From NCBI RefSeq assembly GCF_000716875.1, contig NZ_JNWQ01000036.1, forward strand, positions 1 to 64,000: a DNA stretch of 64,000 nucleotides. Reading direction: 5' to 3'. Positions 8,273 to 18,133 of the stretch are shown here, piece after piece. Every line of letters starts with the position of its first letter. Position 1 is the first letter of the stretch. A program made the translations under genes and the position numbers. The notes under the pieces are model-generated. The model saw nothing but the letters and a program-made list of their open reading frames with translations. It searched no databases and was not told the DNA's origin. Source of the stretch: Streptomyces novaecaesareae. Lineage in GTDB: Bacteria; Actinomycetota; Actinomycetes; Streptomycetales; Streptomycetaceae.

Positions 8273-8282
8273 CCCCGGGCGG

Positions 8283-8882
8283 CTACTCCGGCAGCGTCAG
8301 CCGGATGTCCTCGCGGCGCTTCACGCCCTGCGCGTCCGCCCCGCCGAGCGCGTCCAGCAGCGCGTCGACCCGCCCGTGGCCGGGCACCTCGGCCTCCGGC
8401 TGGGCGTCCAGCCACGGGGCGAGCACGAAGGCCCGCTCGTGCGAGCGCGGGTGCGGCAGCAGCAGCTGCGGGTCGTCGCTGAGCACGCCCTCGTAGGCCA
8501 GGATGTCGACGTCCAGGGTGCGCGGGCCCCAGTGGACGGTCCGCACGCGCCCGAAGGCGTCCTCGATCGCGTTGCCGCGCTCCAGCAGGTCCCGCGGGGG
8601 CAGCGAGGTGCGCAGCACCACGACCGCGTTGTAGTAGTTCGGCTGTTCCTCGGGGCCGCCGACGGCCTCGGTCTCGTAGACCGCGGAGACGGCCTTGATC
8701 TTCAGCCCCGGGGTGTCGGCGAGCGCGTCGACGGCACCCTGCAGGGTGTCCAGCCGGTTGCCCAGGTTGCTGCCGAGCGCGATCACCGCGCAGTGCTGGC
8801 TGTGCAGCGTGGTGTCGGCGGAGTCCACCCGGCTCTCCAGGTCGAACGCGTTCGGCGCGACGGTCTGGTCGCTGGTGCTCAT
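8283..8882 (-). CDS. folK: 2-amino-4-hydroxy-6-hydroxymethyldihydropteridine pyrophosphokinase
   Basis: A 199-residue HPPK of folate synthesis, transferring pyrophosphate from ATP to the hydroxymethyl pterin. Signatures are AVIALGSNLGNRLDTLQGAV near residues 32-51, VYETEAVGGPEEQPNYYNAVV, and GPRTLDVDILAYEG with the metal-binding Asp residues, followed by LPHPRSHERAFVLAPWLD. It is 40 bp downstream of folB and in the same transcriptional direction, so they are likely co-transcribed. Confidence 0.95.
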   Translation of the reverse strand: MSTSDQTVAPNAFDLESRVDSADTTLHSQHCAVIALGSNLGNRLDTLQGAVDALADTPGLKIKAVSAVYETEAVGGPEEQPNYYNAVVVLRTSLPPRDLLERGNAIEDAFGRVRTVHWGPRTLDVDILAYEGVLSDDPQLLLPHPRSHERAFVLAPWLDAQPEAEVPGHGRVDALLDALGGADAQGVKRREDIRLTLPE

Positions 8883-8922
8883 CGAAAGTCCTCTGCATCG
8901 GATACCGGGCGCGCGGTGGGGG

Positions 8923-9285
8923 TCATGCGCGGCCCCGGTGGATGGTCACGGTCACGTCGTCGAACGGCACGGTGATCGGGGCGTCCGGCTTGTGCACGGT
9001 GACCTCGACCTCCTCGACCGCTTCGTGCTTGAGGCACTGGTCGGCGATGCGCTGGGCCAGGGTCTCGATCAGGTCGACCGGCTCCCCGGCGATGATCGCG
9101 GTGACCTCCTCGGCCACGATGCCGTAGTGCGCCGTGCGGGTGAGGTCGTCTCCGGACGCGGCAGGGCGGGTGTCCAGGTACAGCACGAGGTCGACCACGA
9201 AGGTCTGGCCCTCGACGCGCTCGCGCTCGAAGACGCCGTGGTGGCCCCGGGCTCGCAGCCCCCGCAGGGTGACGCGGTCCAGCAA
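8923..9285 (-). CDS. folB: dihydroneopterin aldolase
   Basis: A protein of about 120 residues making 6-hydroxymethyl-7,8-dihydropterin. The family motif LRGLRARGHHGVFERERVEGQTF is at the N-terminus, with EPVDLIETLAQRIAD in the middle and VTVHKPDAPI near the end. TTG 9285 is preferred as start because GGGAG lies 10 bases upstream and the length matches the family. GTG 9294 is an alternative. The gene precedes folK. A PHO-box-like pair lies about 170 bp upstream. Confidence 0.92.
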   Translation of the reverse strand: MLDRVTLRGLRARGHHGVFERERVEGQTFVVDLVLYLDTRPAASGDDLTRTAHYGIVAEEVTAIIAGEPVDLIETLAQRIADQCLKHEAVEEVEVTVHKPDAPITVPFDDVTVTIHRGRA

Positions 9286-9454
9286 ACGAATCACTGCTCC
9301 CAGTCGGACGGGCCCCGCCCGGAGAAAGGCATGGACGGGCAGGGCGAAGGCGGGCAGCACGCCCGCCACTCCGTTTCGAATCTACCCGCGAGCACGGACA
9401 ACGCCTGACCGTCCTACCCGGCAGCAAACGACGCTACGCGCACCGGAATGGCGA

Positions 9455-9476
9455 TTGACGTGAACGTTCGGTGACC
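9455..9476 (-). promoter_or_regulatory. PHO-box-like direct repeat upstream of folB
   Basis: On the minus strand two adjacent 11-base units read GGTCACCGAAC (9466-9476) and GTTCACGTCAA (9455-9465). They fit the PhoP direct-repeat pattern G(G/T)TCACC with one mismatch in the second unit. They lie between the NTF2-like gene and folB. PhoP control is inferred from pattern only. Confidence 0.4.
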
Positions 9477-9529
9477 ACTCGCGAATTCCCGGGCGGCTTC
9501 CCGGCACGACATTTCCGCAGTCGCCGGAA

Positions 9530-10027
9530 TCAGTCCTCGTCGTCCTCGTCACCGCTGGTCAGAACGGGTGAACCGTGGTGCGACCAGAGCTTCCACCCGG
9601 CCGGGGTACGACGGAACAGATTCGTCGAGACCACCTTTCCGCCGACCAGCGGTCCGAGTTCGCCCTCCTCCTCCGCCTCACCGCCGGAGAGGATGTTCTC
9701 CGTGCACGTGACAAGGGCCACATCACCGTGGACCTCGGCCTCGACATCGGTCAGGAAGAACTGGATGTACTCCGTGTTCGCCATGATCAGCATGTACGAA
9801 CGGGTCACCTGCGCCCGCCCGCGCAGCACCGGCCAGCCGGGGTGCACGCACACCACGCCGCCCTTGTCGTCGGCGTCCGCGGCGCCCAGCCAGGCGTCCT
9901 CGACCGCTTCCAGGTCCCCCCGCTCCAACGCCTCGTAGAGTCCTCGGTTCGCCGCGAGCACGGCCTCCAGGTCCGCCTCGCGGGCCTGTCCGGCCGTACC
10001 GCCGCTCAACCTGCCGTCACCTGTCAC
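9530..10027 (-). CDS. SnoaL/NTF2-like domain protein of the fol cluster
   Basis: A 165-residue protein. The region from EADLEAVLAANRGLYEALERGDLEAVEDAWL to the end has the alpha+beta order of NTF2/SnoaL-like proteins, with VCVHPGWPVLRGRAQVTRSYM and VSTNLFRRTPAGWKLWSHHGSPV. It ends in an acidic tail. GTG 10027 overlaps the folP stop as GTGA, and GGGAGGG lies just upstream, showing translational coupling. A catalytic role is unproven; it sits between folP and folB in a conserved order. Confidence 0.85.
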   Translation of the reverse strand: MTGDGRLSGGTAGQAREADLEAVLAANRGLYEALERGDLEAVEDAWLGAADADDKGGVVCVHPGWPVLRGRAQVTRSYMLIMANTEYIQFFLTDVEAEVHGDVALVTCTENILSGGEAEEEGELGPLVGGKVVSTNLFRRTPAGWKLWSHHGSPVLTSGDEDDED

Positions 10028-10953
10028 AGACCCTCCCTCACCCCGCCGTCCTTGCCCGCCGTCGGGCAGGAGTGCCCCGGCCGCGCCGCGCGCTGCCAGG
10101 CCGCGACCACCCGGACGGCGTCCGCCGTGCCGGACACGTCGTGCACCCGCACCGCCCAGGCCCCGGCCCTGGCCGACAGCACCGACACCGCGGCCGTCGC
10201 GTCGTCGCGCTCCCGGGGCGGGCGCAGTTCCCCGGTTGCCGGGTCGGCGAGCAGCGTACCCAGGAACCGCTTGCGCGAAGCCGCCACGAGGACGGGACGG
10301 CCGAGCGCGGTGAGCTCGTCCAGGCGGCCGAGCAGCGCCCAGTTGTGCTCGGGGGTCTTGGCGAAGCCGAGCCCGGGGTCGAGGATCAGCTGGTCCTCCT
10401 TGACCCCGGCCGCCAGCAGCGCGTCCACCCGGTCGGTCAGCTCGGCGACCACGTCGCGCACCACGTCGCCGTAGACGGCCAGCTTGTCCATGTCGGCGGA
10501 CTGCCCGCGCCAGTGCATCACCACGAAGGGCGCGCCGGTCTCGGCGACCACCCGGGCCATCGCCGGGTCGGCGAGCCCGCCGGAGACGTCGTTGACGACC
10601 GCGGCGCCGGCCTCGACGGCCCGCTCGGCGACCGAGGCGCGCATGGTGTCCACCGACACCATCACCCCGGCGTCGGCGAGCTCGCGCACCACCGGGATCA
10701 CCCGGCGCAGCTCCTCGTCCTCGGGCACCCGCTGCGAGCCCGGCCGGGTGGACTCGCCCCCGACGTCGACCAGGTCCGCGCCGCGAGCCCGCAGGGCGAG
10801 CCCGTGCGCGATCGCCTTGGCGGGGTCGTGCCAGAGCCCGCCGTCCGAGAAGGAGTCGGGCGTGACGTTGACGACGCCCATCACGGCGCAGCGTTCGAGC
10901 CGCGGCAGACCGGCCGGCAAGGAGAAGGACGGCAGTTCGCTCATGCTCCCCAT
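10024..10953 (-). CDS. folP: dihydropteroate synthase
   Basis: This enzyme joins p-aminobenzoate to hydroxymethyl-dihydropterin pyrophosphate and is the sulfonamide target. Signatures are CAVMGVVNVTPDSFSDGG at the N-terminus, LVDVGGESTRPGS, MVSVDTMRASVAERAVEAGA, VNDVSGGLADP, PFVVMHWRG, LILDPGLGFAKTPEHNW and ASRKRFLG. All are intact. Two in-frame ATGs (10953 and 10944) are possible; GGGGAG lies between them and is poorly spaced for either. The stop overlaps the next gene. Confidence 0.95.
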   Translation of the reverse strand: MGSMSELPSFSLPAGLPRLERCAVMGVVNVTPDSFSDGGLWHDPAKAIAHGLALRARGADLVDVGGESTRPGSQRVPEDEELRRVIPVVRELADAGVMVSVDTMRASVAERAVEAGAAVVNDVSGGLADPAMARVVAETGAPFVVMHWRGQSADMDKLAVYGDVVRDVVAELTDRVDALLAAGVKEDQLILDPGLGFAKTPEHNWALLGRLDELTALGRPVLVAASRKRFLGTLLADPATGELRPPRERDDATAAVSVLSARAGAWAVRVHDVSGTADAVRVVAAWQRAARPGHSCPTAGKDGGVREGL

Positions 10954-10960
10954 TATCGAA

Positions 10961-10996
10961 CGGGGCCCCCACCGAGGATTCTCGGCGGGGGCCCCG
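10961..10996. terminator. hairpin between lysX-like gene and folP
   Basis: Bases 10961-10976 pair with 10981-10996 with one A-C mismatch and a GATT loop. It is downstream of the LysX/MprF-like gene and immediately upstream of folP, so it likely separates the two transcripts. Confidence 0.65.
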
Positions 10997-11054
10997 TGCG
11001 GTCCACAGCGGCCCGTCCACACCGGCCGCTCACGGCGACCGGCCTCAGACGGCC

Positions 11055-12896
11055 TCAGGCGGCCTCGGTGACCTCGCGGGCCGACGGCACCGGCATCAGC
11101 CCCTCACGCTGGCGCTTGCGGCCGAAGCGCGGCATGCCGAGGGTGATGAAGGCCTCCGCCTGCATCGCGGCGAAGCCGATCCGCGGCAGGTCCCGGGTGT
11201 TCGGGAACACCAGGAAGCGCGGCTCCCACTCCGGCTGGAACTTGGCGTTGAACTTGTACAGCGACTCGATCTGGAACCAGCGCGAGAGGAACACCAGCAA
11301 CCCGCGCCAGGCGCGCAGCACCGGGCCGGCGCCGATCCGCTCGCCGCGGGCCAGCGCCGAGCGGAACATCGCGAAGTTGAGCGACACCCGGCGGATGCCC
11401 ATCGCGGGCACCGCCTGCAGCGCGGCGACGATCAGCAGCTCGTTCAGGCCCGGGTCGGCGGCGCGGTCGCGGCGCATCAGCTCCAGCGAGATGCCGTCCG
11501 GCCCCCAGGGCACGAAGTGCAGCACGGCCTTCAGGTCGTCGCCGCTCTCGCCCTCCTCCGGGTCCTTGTGGGCGGTGACGACCACGCAGTCGTCGTCCAG
11601 CGGGTCGCCGAAGCGGCCCAGCGCCATCGAGAAGCCGCGCTCGGTGTCCGTGCCGCGCCAGCGGGCGGCGGCGTCGGCGATCCGGTACTTCTCCTCCACG
11701 GTGAGGTCGGAGACCCGGCGCACCTTGCAGGAGTAGCCGTTGCGCTCGATCCGCTTGACCATCTGGCGGACGTTGCGCATGGCCCGGCCGGAGAGCGAGA
11801 AGGTGGAGGTGTCGACGATCGCCTCGTCGCCCAGCTCCAGCGCGTCCAGGCCCGCCTCACGGGTCCAGACCTCGCCGCCGACCTCGCTGCAGCCCATCAC
11901 GGCCGGCACCCAGGCGTGCTCGCGGGCCTCGGCCATGAACACCTTGATCGCGCCCGGCCAGGCCTCGACGTCGCCGACCGGGTCACCGGAGGCCAGCATC
12001 ACGCCGGAGACCACCCGGTAGGAGATCGCGGCCTTGCCGGTGGGCGAGAACAGCACGCTCTTGTCGCGGCGCAGCGCGAAGTAGCCGAGCGAGTCGCGCT
12101 CGCCGTGCTTGGTCAGCAGCGCGCGGACCTTCTCCTCGTCGTCCGCGGTGAGCTCGGGCTTGGGCTTGCCCGGGCGCAGCGCCAGGTACGCGGTGGTGAA
12201 GGCGGTCAGCAGGCCGAGCCCGCCGAGCAGGTAGGCGACCAGGTCGGACATCCGCTCGTTGGTGTAGCGGATCGGGCCCTCGAAGCCGAAAAGTCCGTAC
12301 CCGACGTGCTGCAGGCGCTCGCCCAGGCCCGGGTGGCCGAACTCGTACTTGGTGCGGGTGCTCACGATCAGCAGGCCGAGCAGCACGCTGAGGACGCCCA
12401 TGACGACCAGGTTGACCACCGCGCGCCAGCGGGTGCGCGGGTCGGCCTTGGCGTAGAACTCGCGCTGGTGCACGAGCATCACCGCGAGCACGGCCAGCGA
12501 GACCACCGCCGGGCCGACCTGGTGCCAGCGCACGATGTGCAGCGCCGCACCGACCGGCAGCAGCACGCAGACCACCCGCCAGGCCCGCCGCTTGCGCCGG
12601 CGCAACGCGTGCGCGAGCGGCACCAGCAGGATGCCGACCATCAGCGTGCCGACCGCGGCCAGGCTCGTGGTGCCGCCGGGCAGCTGCCCCGCGAAGGTGT
12701 GCATCTTGGTGTGCCGGAGCTTGGGGAACACCGCACTGGCGATGTCGACCAGCCCGATCAGCAGACAGGCGTAGCCGACCGCGCCCGGGAGCCAGGCCCT
12801 CGGAACGGAGGCTGCCTGGGTACGCAGCGTCTGCAGGCCGCGACGACGGCGCGGCGGCTGCTCGGGGCTCGGCTCAACGGACACGGGAACGCTCAT
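11055..12896 (-). CDS. phosphatidylglycerol lysyltransferase-like (MprF/LysX N- and C-domains) membrane protein
   Basis: A 613-residue protein. The N-terminal half (about 35-260) has six or so hydrophobic helices, for example AVGYACLLIGLVDIASAVF and LVVMGVLSVLLGLLIVS. The C-terminal half is a DUF2156/GNAT-like aminoacyl-transfer domain: GYFALRRDKSVLFSPTGKAAISYRVV, ASGDPVGD, MRNVRQMVKRIERNG, LNELLIVAAL and FQIESLYKFNAKFQPEWEPRF. Such proteins add lysine or another amino acid to phosphatidylglycerol and protect against cationic peptides. There is no fused lysyl-tRNA synthetase, so it is MprF-like rather than full mycobacterial LysX. Substrate is inferred. Confidence 0.82.
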   Translation of the reverse strand: MSVPVSVEPSPEQPPRRRRGLQTLRTQAASVPRAWLPGAVGYACLLIGLVDIASAVFPKLRHTKMHTFAGQLPGGTTSLAAVGTLMVGILLVPLAHALRRRKRRAWRVVCVLLPVGAALHIVRWHQVGPAVVSLAVLAVMLVHQREFYAKADPRTRWRAVVNLVVMGVLSVLLGLLIVSTRTKYEFGHPGLGERLQHVGYGLFGFEGPIRYTNERMSDLVAYLLGGLGLLTAFTTAYLALRPGKPKPELTADDEEKVRALLTKHGERDSLGYFALRRDKSVLFSPTGKAAISYRVVSGVMLASGDPVGDVEAWPGAIKVFMAEAREHAWVPAVMGCSEVGGEVWTREAGLDALELGDEAIVDTSTFSLSGRAMRNVRQMVKRIERNGYSCKVRRVSDLTVEEKYRIADAAARWRGTDTERGFSMALGRFGDPLDDDCVVVTAHKDPEEGESGDDLKAVLHFVPWGPDGISLELMRRDRAADPGLNELLIVAALQAVPAMGIRRVSLNFAMFRSALARGERIGAGPVLRAWRGLLVFLSRWFQIESLYKFNAKFQPEWEPRFLVFPNTRDLPRIGFAAMQAEAFITLGMPRFGRKRQREGLMPVPSAREVTEAA

Positions 12897-13274
12897 GGAA
12901 GCTCAGCGTAGAGGCTGCGGGGCGGTGTCCGGTCACTCCGGGGGAGGACGCGTGATGGACCTTCATGCCTATTCCTTCATCAGGCAATGCGCATACCAAG
13001 GACCCGGAAACGGTCGGTAAACCGGGGCCGTGGACGCGCTGCGGGTTGAGCCGGCGGTGGGAGCCGGGGGGTTGCCGCAGCGTGGCGCGGCAGGACCCTC
13101 CGGGACGCGTTACGTACGGTGGACGCCGCATTCTAGGGCGCCGGTTGCCTGTGACTTACCCCGCCCCACCGCCCCCTCCCGGGCGCCCGGACAGCCTAGC
13201 CGCGGTGGCCCGGCCTGACGGACCGCCAGACGATGAAGCCTGCACCGACAGTCTCCCACCGGAAGGCCGACGGC
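12897..13274. other. 378-bp divergent region between MprF-like and esterase genes
   Basis: Noncoding. It contains an AT-richer island at about 12955-13005 (around TTCATGCCTATTCCTTCATC, with TGCC/GGCA arms) in otherwise GC-rich DNA. No convincing small gene was found. It presumably holds the two divergent promoters. Confidence 0.5.
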
Positions 13275-14429
13275 ATGGAACTGACCAGCGACGCGCTGGT
13301 GAACTCGCTGCTCGCGCTCGGCGCCGCGGCCCTCGTCACCACCCTGTGGATCTGGCCCCGGCTGGCGAGGCAGCGCCCGCTGCCGGTGCTCGGCCGGATC
13401 GGCCTGCTGACGGTGGTTCAAGTCTCGGTCCTGGCCGTGCTCGCGCTCTCGGTGAACAACTCGTTCGGGTTCTACACGTCCTGGGACGACCTGCTCAGCC
13501 CCGGCGGCGCCAAGCTCGCGCTGACCAGCAACGAGAACCACAAGGGCGGCACCCCGGTCGCCGACGCGCTGGTCCAGCCCACCGGCGAGGGCGGCCTGGA
13601 GACCATCACCAACCTGCCGAAGGGCACCCCCGAGGAGGTCGGCAAGGTCGAGTCGGTCCGGGTCAGCGGCAAGGAGACGGGCTTCTCCGACCAGATGTTC
13701 GTCTACCTGCCGCCCGAGTACTTCGACCCGAAGTTCGCCCTGGTCCGCTTCCCCGTCCTGCTGGCCATCGCCGGCTACCCGGGCACCACGCTGAACCTGC
13801 TCCACGAGCTCCCCTTCGCCCAGACCGCGATGGAGCTGCAGCGCTCCGGCAAGATGCCGCCGACCGTCCTGGTGATGGCCCGCCCGGCGGTCGTCCCGTC
13901 CCGGGACACCGAGTGCGTGGACGTCCCCGGCGGCCCGCGGACGGAGACCTGGTTCGTCAAGGACGTGCCCGAGGCCGTCCGCAGCAGCTACCGGGTCGGC
14001 CGTACCGCCGGGTCCTGGGCCACCTTCGGCTACTCCACCGGGGGCAGCTGCGCGCTGCGCCTGGCGATGCGCTTCCCGAACGTCTTCGGCAGCGCGGCGA
14101 GCCTGCACGGCGACTTCACCGTGCGCCAGGACAACTACACCAACGGAGACCTCTTCAACGGCGACAAGGCGCTGACCCAGCAGCACGACCTCGGCTGGCG
14201 GCTGCAGAACCTGCCGGTGCCGCCGCTCAACCTGCTGGTGGTCTCCACCCGCAAGGAGGGCGACTACCCGCAGACCGTCCAGTTCGTCGAACAGGCCGCC
14301 CAGGCCACGGCGGCCAACCCGCAGTTCACAGTCGAATCGCTCTACCTGGACGACGGCGGGCACAACTTCGACAGCTGGACCAAGGAGCTCCCGGCCTCGT
14401 TGGAGTGGCTGGGCTCGCACCTCGGCTAA
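13275..14429 (+). CDS. membrane-anchored esterase D/antigen 85-like hydrolase
   Basis: A 384-residue protein. Two N-terminal hydrophobic helices (about 5-27 and 40-60) are followed by an extracytoplasmic alpha/beta hydrolase domain of the esterase/Ag85 family. The nucleophile elbow GYSTGG places the catalytic serine near residue 254; the likely catalytic histidine is in GGHNFDSW near 363. The domain begins with VSGKETGFSDQMFVYLPPEY. ATG 13275 is chosen because GGAAGG lies 8 bases upstream. The substrate is unknown; acyl transfer to envelope components is one possibility. Confidence 0.82.
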   Translation: MELTSDALVNSLLALGAAALVTTLWIWPRLARQRPLPVLGRIGLLTVVQVSVLAVLALSVNNSFGFYTSWDDLLSPGGAKLALTSNENHKGGTPVADALVQPTGEGGLETITNLPKGTPEEVGKVESVRVSGKETGFSDQMFVYLPPEYFDPKFALVRFPVLLAIAGYPGTTLNLLHELPFAQTAMELQRSGKMPPTVLVMARPAVVPSRDTECVDVPGGPRTETWFVKDVPEAVRSSYRVGRTAGSWATFGYSTGGSCALRLAMRFPNVFGSAASLHGDFTVRQDNYTNGDLFNGDKALTQQHDLGWRLQNLPVPPLNLLVVSTRKEGDYPQTVQFVEQAAQATAANPQFTVESLYLDDGGHNFDSWTKELPASLEWLGSHLG

Positions 14430-14547
14430 CGCGTGTGAGTGATTACCCGCCGGTCGGCCCGGTCGGCCGGCGGCCCGGGGGGAACGTATCGCGGCCGTCC
14501 GCCCGCCGCCCCGGCGGGCGCCGCCCCGGATCCGCGCAGGAGGCGCC

Positions 14548-15336
14548 GTGCTGAGCACCCGATCGCTCTTCAACGAGATCTACCGGAACGACCAGGCGTA
14601 CCAGCTGTTCTGCAGCATCGCGGCCGGCGGCGAGGACCAGGGCGGCTGGGAGAACGAGCGGATCACCGCCCTCACGAGCGATCCGGTCCTCGCCCCGAAG
14701 GTGGCCCGGCACGGCGCCGACGAGCGCAAGCACGGCCGGATCTTCACCCAGCTGCTGACCAAGCGCGGCCTGCCCAAGGTGGCGGTCCCGGACGAGGCCG
14801 ACTACTGCATGCTGCTGGAGCGCCAGGGCGTCGGCCTCTCCCACGAACGGCTGAACAGCGACGTCCCGCTGACCGAGCGCGAGATCATCACCTACCTCGC
14901 GCACAGCCGGGTCACCGAGCAGCGCGCCGCCGAGCAGATGCGCCAGCTGGTCAAGGTGTACGGGGACAACCCCGACCTCGGCCGGGCGATGCGGATGATC
15001 TCCGCCGACGAGGACAACCACCTCGCGTACTGCCACGAGGAGTTGCTGCGGCTGGAGGCCGAGGGCCACGGCCCGTACATCCGGCACACCCTGGAGACCA
15101 GCGCCCGCGGCGAGATCCGCACCCACCGGGACGTCGGCCTGGCGGTCACCGCCCGGATGGCGCGGATCCTGCGCTGGCCGCGCTGGCAGCTCGCCGTGGT
15201 CACCCTCGGGGTGCACGCGCTCTACCTGTACGACCGCGCCTACGGCTGGCGCCGGATGGTCACCCTGCGGATGCCGGAGCGCCGCAACGCACTGGGCACC
15301 CCGGCTCCGGCGCACGCGGAGCACGAGGTGCCCTGA
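14548..15336 (+). CDS. ferritin-like di-iron domain protein
   Basis: A 262-residue helical protein. Two ExxH motifs (E59/H62 in DERKH and E155/H158 in DEDNH) plus E124 in TEQRAAEQ form a plausible di-iron site of the ferritin-like superfamily, as in rubrerythrin or hydroxylases. A hydrophobic C-terminal helix (WQLAVVTLGVHALYLYDRA) may tether it to the membrane. GTG start with CAGGAGG upstream. The role (oxidase, hydroxylase or iron handling) is not determinable. It is downstream of the esterase and convergent with folE. Confidence 0.75.
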   Translation: MLSTRSLFNEIYRNDQAYQLFCSIAAGGEDQGGWENERITALTSDPVLAPKVARHGADERKHGRIFTQLLTKRGLPKVAVPDEADYCMLLERQGVGLSHERLNSDVPLTEREIITYLAHSRVTEQRAAEQMRQLVKVYGDNPDLGRAMRMISADEDNHLAYCHEELLRLEAEGHGPYIRHTLETSARGEIRTHRDVGLAVTARMARILRWPRWQLAVVTLGVHALYLYDRAYGWRRMVTLRMPERRNALGTPAPAHAEHEVP

Positions 15337-15363
15337 GCTACAGCCGCTGTCGGCCGACGGCCC

Positions 15364-15969
15364 CTATCGTCCGATGATCAGGCTCATCGCCTCGGCCCGG
15401 GTGGCCGCGTCGCGCAGCTGGCCGCGCACGCACGAGGTGATGGTCTTGGCGCCGGGCTTGCGGATGCCGCGCATCGACATGCACATGTGCTCGCACTCGA
15501 CCACGACGATCGCCCCGCGCGGCTCCAGGATCCGCATCAGCGCGTCGGCCACCTGGCTGGTCAGGCGTTCCTGCACCTGCGGCCGGCGGGCGTAGACGTC
15601 GACCAGCCGGGCCAGCTTGGACAGGCCGGTGATCTTGCCGCTGGTGGACGGGATGTAGCCGACGTGCGCCACGCCGCGGAACGGCACCAGGTGGTGCTCG
15701 CAGACCGACGTCAGCTCGATGTCCTTGACCAGCACCATCTCGTCGTGGCCGAGGTCGAAGGTCGTGGTGAGCACCTCCTCCGGCTCCTGCCAGAGGCCCG
15801 CGAATATCTCCTTGTAGGCACGCGCCACCCGGGCCGGGGTCTCCAGCAGGCCCTCGCGGTCCGGATCCTCCCCCACGGCGAGCAGCAGCTCGCGGATGGC
15901 GTTCTCGGCCCGCTTCTGGTCGAAGGCACCGACGGCGGGCGGACCGTCGAGCGTCACCGGGTCGATCAT
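15364..15969 (-). CDS. folE: GTP cyclohydrolase I
   Basis: A 201-residue enzyme converting GTP to dihydroneopterin triphosphate, the first folate step. The zinc ligands are visible: C90 and H93 in [10 protein letters not shown], and C163 in [17 protein letters not shown]. Also present are [23 protein letters not shown] and the C-terminal [11 protein letters not shown] 15969 has CGAGG five bases upstream. Here folE lies beside ftsH and is separated from folP by the MprF-like, esterase and ferritin-like genes. Confidence 0.96.
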   Translation of the reverse strand: MIDPVTLDGPPAVGAFDQKRAENAIRELLLAVGEDPDREGLLETPARVARAYKEIFAGLWQEPEEVLTTTFDLGHDEMVLVKDIELTSVCEHHLVPFRGVAHVGYIPSTSGKITGLSKLARLVDVYARRPQVQERLTSQVADALMRILEPRGAIVVVECEHMCMSMRGIRKPGAKTITSCVRGQLRDAATRAEAMSLIIGR

Positions 15970-16075
15970 GCGGGCCTCGCTTACGTCTGGGAACTCTGGC
16001 TGAACAGCACGGATGCCGCGCCTCCAGGGTACAAACCCTGGTGACGCGGCATCCATTCCCCTTGGATCCGGGGGG

Positions 16076-18133
16076 TCAGCTCTCGGTCGGCGGCTCGGCG
16101 GCCGGCAGCGGCGGGAGCTTCACGATGTCCACCGGAGCGGTGTCCACCGCGGCGGCGGCGCCGTTGGTGAGCGCCAGCTCCTTCGGCGACTGCACCGGCG
16201 GCCGGGTGGACGGCGTCCGGCGGGCGGAGCCCGTCCAGGCCGGCCGGGCCGGGCGCTTGACGATCGGGGCGAAGATCTCGGCGATCTGCTCCTTGTTCAG
16301 GGTCTCCTTCTCCAGGAGCTCCAGCACCAGGTTGTCGAGCACGTCGCGGTTCTCGACCAGGATCTCCCAGGCCTCGTTGTGCGCGCTCTCGATGAGCTTC
16401 TTGACCTCTTCGTCGACCAGCCCGGCGACCTCTTCCGAGTAGTCGCGCTGGTGGCCCATCTCGCGGCCCAGGAACGGCTCCGAGTTGTCGCTGCCGAACT
16501 TGATCGCGCCCAGACGCTCGGTCATGCCGTACTGGGTGACCATGGCCCGCGCCGTGGCGGTGGCCTTCTCGATGTCGTTCGAGGCGCCGGTGGTCGGGTC
16601 GTGGAAGACCAGCTCCTCCGCCGCGCGCCCGCCCAGCATGTAGGCCAGCTGGTCGAGCATCTCGTTGCGGGTGGTGGAGTACTTGTCCTCGTCCGGCAGC
16701 ACCATGGTGTAGCCGAGGGCCCGGCCGCGGGACAGGATGGTGATCTTGTGCACCGGGTCGCTGTACTGACAGGCCGCCGCGACCAGGGCGTGGCCGCCCT
16801 CGTGGTACGCGGTGATCTTCTTCTCCTTGTCGGACATGATCCGCGTGCGCTTCTGCGGACCGGCCACGACGCGGTCGATCGCCTCGTCCAGGATGCCGTT
16901 GTCGATCAGCTTCTTGTCCGAGCGGGCGGTCAGCAGCGCCGCCTCGTTCAGGACGTTCGACAGGTCGGCACCGGTGAAGCCGGGGGTGCGCTTGGCGACG
17001 GCCGACAGGTCGACGTCGGGCGCGATCGGCTTGCCCTTCTGGTGCACCTTGAGGATGTCCAGACGGCCCTGGAGGTCGGGGCGCTCCACCGCGATCTGGC
17101 GGTCGAAGCGGCCCGGGCGCAGCAGCGCCGGGTCCAGGATGTCGGGGCGGTTGGTCGCGGCGATCAGGATCACGCCGCCCTTGACGTCGAAGCCGTCCAT
17201 CTCGACCAGCAGCTGGTTGAGGGTCTGCTCGCGCTCGTCGTGCCCGCCGCCGAGGCCCGCGCCGCGGTGCCGGCCGACGGCGTCGATCTCGTCGACGAAG
17301 ATGATCGCCGGGGCGTTCGCCTTGGCCTGCTCGAAGAGGTCGCGGACGCGGCTGGCGCCGACACCGACGAACATCTCGACGAAGTCCGAGCCGGAGATCG
17401 AGTAGAACGGCACCCCGGCCTCGCCCGCGACGGCACGCGCCAGCAGGGTCTTGCCGGTACCGGGCGGGCCGTAGAGCAGCACGCCCTTGGGGATCTTGGC
17501 GCCGACGGCCTGGAACTTGGCCGGCTCCTGCAGGAACTCCTTGATCTCGTGGAGCTCCTCGACCGCCTCGTCGGCGCCTGCGACGTCGGAGAAGGTGGTC
17601 TTCGGGGTGTCCTTGGTGAGCAGCTTGGCCTTGGACTTGCCGAACTGCATGACCCGGGAGCCGCCGCCCTGCATCTGGTTCATCAGGAACAGGAAGACCA
17701 GGACGATGATCACGATCGGGAGCATCGACAGCAGCAGGCTGACGAAGGTGCTCTGCTTCTCCGGGCTGACGGTGTAGCCCTCGGCGAGCGTGCTCGCGTC
17801 CTTGTCGTTGATCTGGGCCTGCAGCTTGTCGGCGATCGCGACACCCTGGTCGCCGATGTACGAGGCCTGGAACTTGGCGCCGGACGGGGTCTTGCCCGTA
17901 CCGGCGTTGGGCAGCGTTGCCCCGTCCTTCAGCTGGATCTTGATCGTGTTCGAGTCACCGGTGGTGATCTGCGCCGACTTGACATTGTGCGCGTCGATCG
18001 CCGCGACCACCTGACCGGTGTCCACCGTCTTGTAGCCGTTCGAATCCGAAACGACCTGCATCAAGACGATGACGGCGAGGACGGCCAGCACGATCCACAT
18101 GATCGGCGCACGGAAGTATCGCTTGACGTCCAT
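16076..18133 (-). CDS. ftsH: ATP-dependent zinc metalloprotease FtsH
   Basis: A 685-residue membrane AAA protease that degrades misfolded membrane and regulatory proteins. Transmembrane helices at about 10-28 and 131-151 flank a periplasm-side domain. The AAA module has Walker A GPPGTGKT at 222-229, Walker B IIFVDEID at 277-284 and the second region of homology ([17 protein letters not shown]). The zinc site is HEGGH at 444-448. The start is set at ATG 18133 (MDVKRYF) by family resemblance; a GTG 12 codons upstream would also be possible. A Pro/Glu-rich tail ends the protein. Confidence 0.96.
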   Translation of the reverse strand: MDVKRYFRAPIMWIVLAVLAVIVLMQVVSDSNGYKTVDTGQVVAAIDAHNVKSAQITTGDSNTIKIQLKDGATLPNAGTGKTPSGAKFQASYIGDQGVAIADKLQAQINDKDASTLAEGYTVSPEKQSTFVSLLLSMLPIVIIVLVFLFLMNQMQGGGSRVMQFGKSKAKLLTKDTPKTTFSDVAGADEAVEELHEIKEFLQEPAKFQAVGAKIPKGVLLYGPPGTGKTLLARAVAGEAGVPFYSISGSDFVEMFVGVGASRVRDLFEQAKANAPAIIFVDEIDAVGRHRGAGLGGGHDEREQTLNQLLVEMDGFDVKGGVILIAATNRPDILDPALLRPGRFDRQIAVERPDLQGRLDILKVHQKGKPIAPDVDLSAVAKRTPGFTGADLSNVLNEAALLTARSDKKLIDNGILDEAIDRVVAGPQKRTRIMSDKEKKITAYHEGGHALVAAACQYSDPVHKITILSRGRALGYTMVLPDEDKYSTTRNEMLDQLAYMLGGRAAEELVFHDPTTGASNDIEKATATARAMVTQYGMTERLGAIKFGSDNSEPFLGREMGHQRDYSEEVAGLVDEEVKKLIESAHNEAWEILVENRDVLDNLVLELLEKETLNKEQIAEIFAPIVKRPARPAWTGSARRTPSTRPPVQSPKELALTNGAAAAVDTAPVDIVKLPPLPAAEPPTES

